A DNA stretch of 64,000 bases, from positions 17,257,651 through 17,321,650 of the forward strand of contig OU452203.1 in the NCBI GenBank assembly GCA_911728435.2, read 5' to 3'. The position numbers were made by a program, and so were the translations under genes. Source of the DNA: Apoderus coryli. Taxonomy: Eukaryota; Arthropoda; Insecta; Coleoptera; Attelabidae. Within the stretch, counting starts at the first letter, position 1, and each line of letters opens with the position of its first letter. A model generated the notes under the pieces. The model was not told the DNA's origin, did no database searches, and worked only from the letters and a program-made list of their open reading frames with translations. Shown one piece after another: positions 62,980 through 64,000 of this stretch.

Positions 62980-64000
<1,021 letters not shown>

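Overview
This is a 64 kb stretch of AT-rich nuclear DNA from an animal, most likely an insect. The protein-coding genes are split by GT-AG introns, many only 50-150 nt long, and each predicted protein resembles a conserved metazoan family. An intron-containing tRNA-Ile(UAU) is present, and the spaces between genes are full of insect-type transposon fossils (mariner, hAT, pogo/Tigger-like, a DUF4817-type transposase, THAP, several non-LTR retrotransposons). I cannot settle the insect order. All exon structures were built by hand from splice sites and reading frame; in every complete multi-exon gene the exon lengths sum to a multiple of three. Layout: 1-11.2 kb is mostly decayed transposons, with one candidate small secreted-protein gene on the minus strand (4250-6595). 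TVP23 (plus, 11287-12121) converges on the golgin TMF1 (minus, 13994-18585). The tRNA-Ile gene is at 19472-19563. GPR107 (minus, 21273-23331) is divergent from SMG1 (plus, 24738-48382), a 12-exon, 3432-residue PIKK kinase that fills over a third of the window. SMG1 intron 8 (32540-44621) splits the kinase domain and holds a complete class A GPCR gene on the opposite strand (37205-41375), a hAT element with a LINE nested inside it, a broken tRNA-like sequence, a hammerhead-ribozyme-like motif and further transposon debris. From 48.4 to 54.5 kb the DNA is gene-poor apart from a single-exon SINA/SIAH-like gene (52023-52838) and a terminal-inverted-repeat element with unusually long flanking repeats. 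The last 9.3 kb is gene-dense: BUD13 (minus), DRC8/EFCAB2 (plus), ECH1 (minus), RCL1 (plus) and the 3' end of CSN1/GPS1 (minus), arranged as alternating divergent and convergent pairs. The genes do not form one pathway. They are housekeeping functions side by side: Golgi trafficking (TVP23, TMF1, probably GPR107), RNA surveillance, splicing and ribosome biogenesis (SMG1, BUD13, RCL1), protein turnover (CSN1, the SINA-like protein), fatty-acid oxidation (ECH1) and cilia (DRC8). I did not find a clearly new multi-gene system. The items most worth a second look are the hammerhead-like motif near 38.17 kb, the small cysteine-bearing secreted protein, the TIR element with 18-nt flanking repeats near 54 kb, the hAT/LINE nest with perfect 8-bp target duplication, and the 90-bp coding minisatellite in BUD13.
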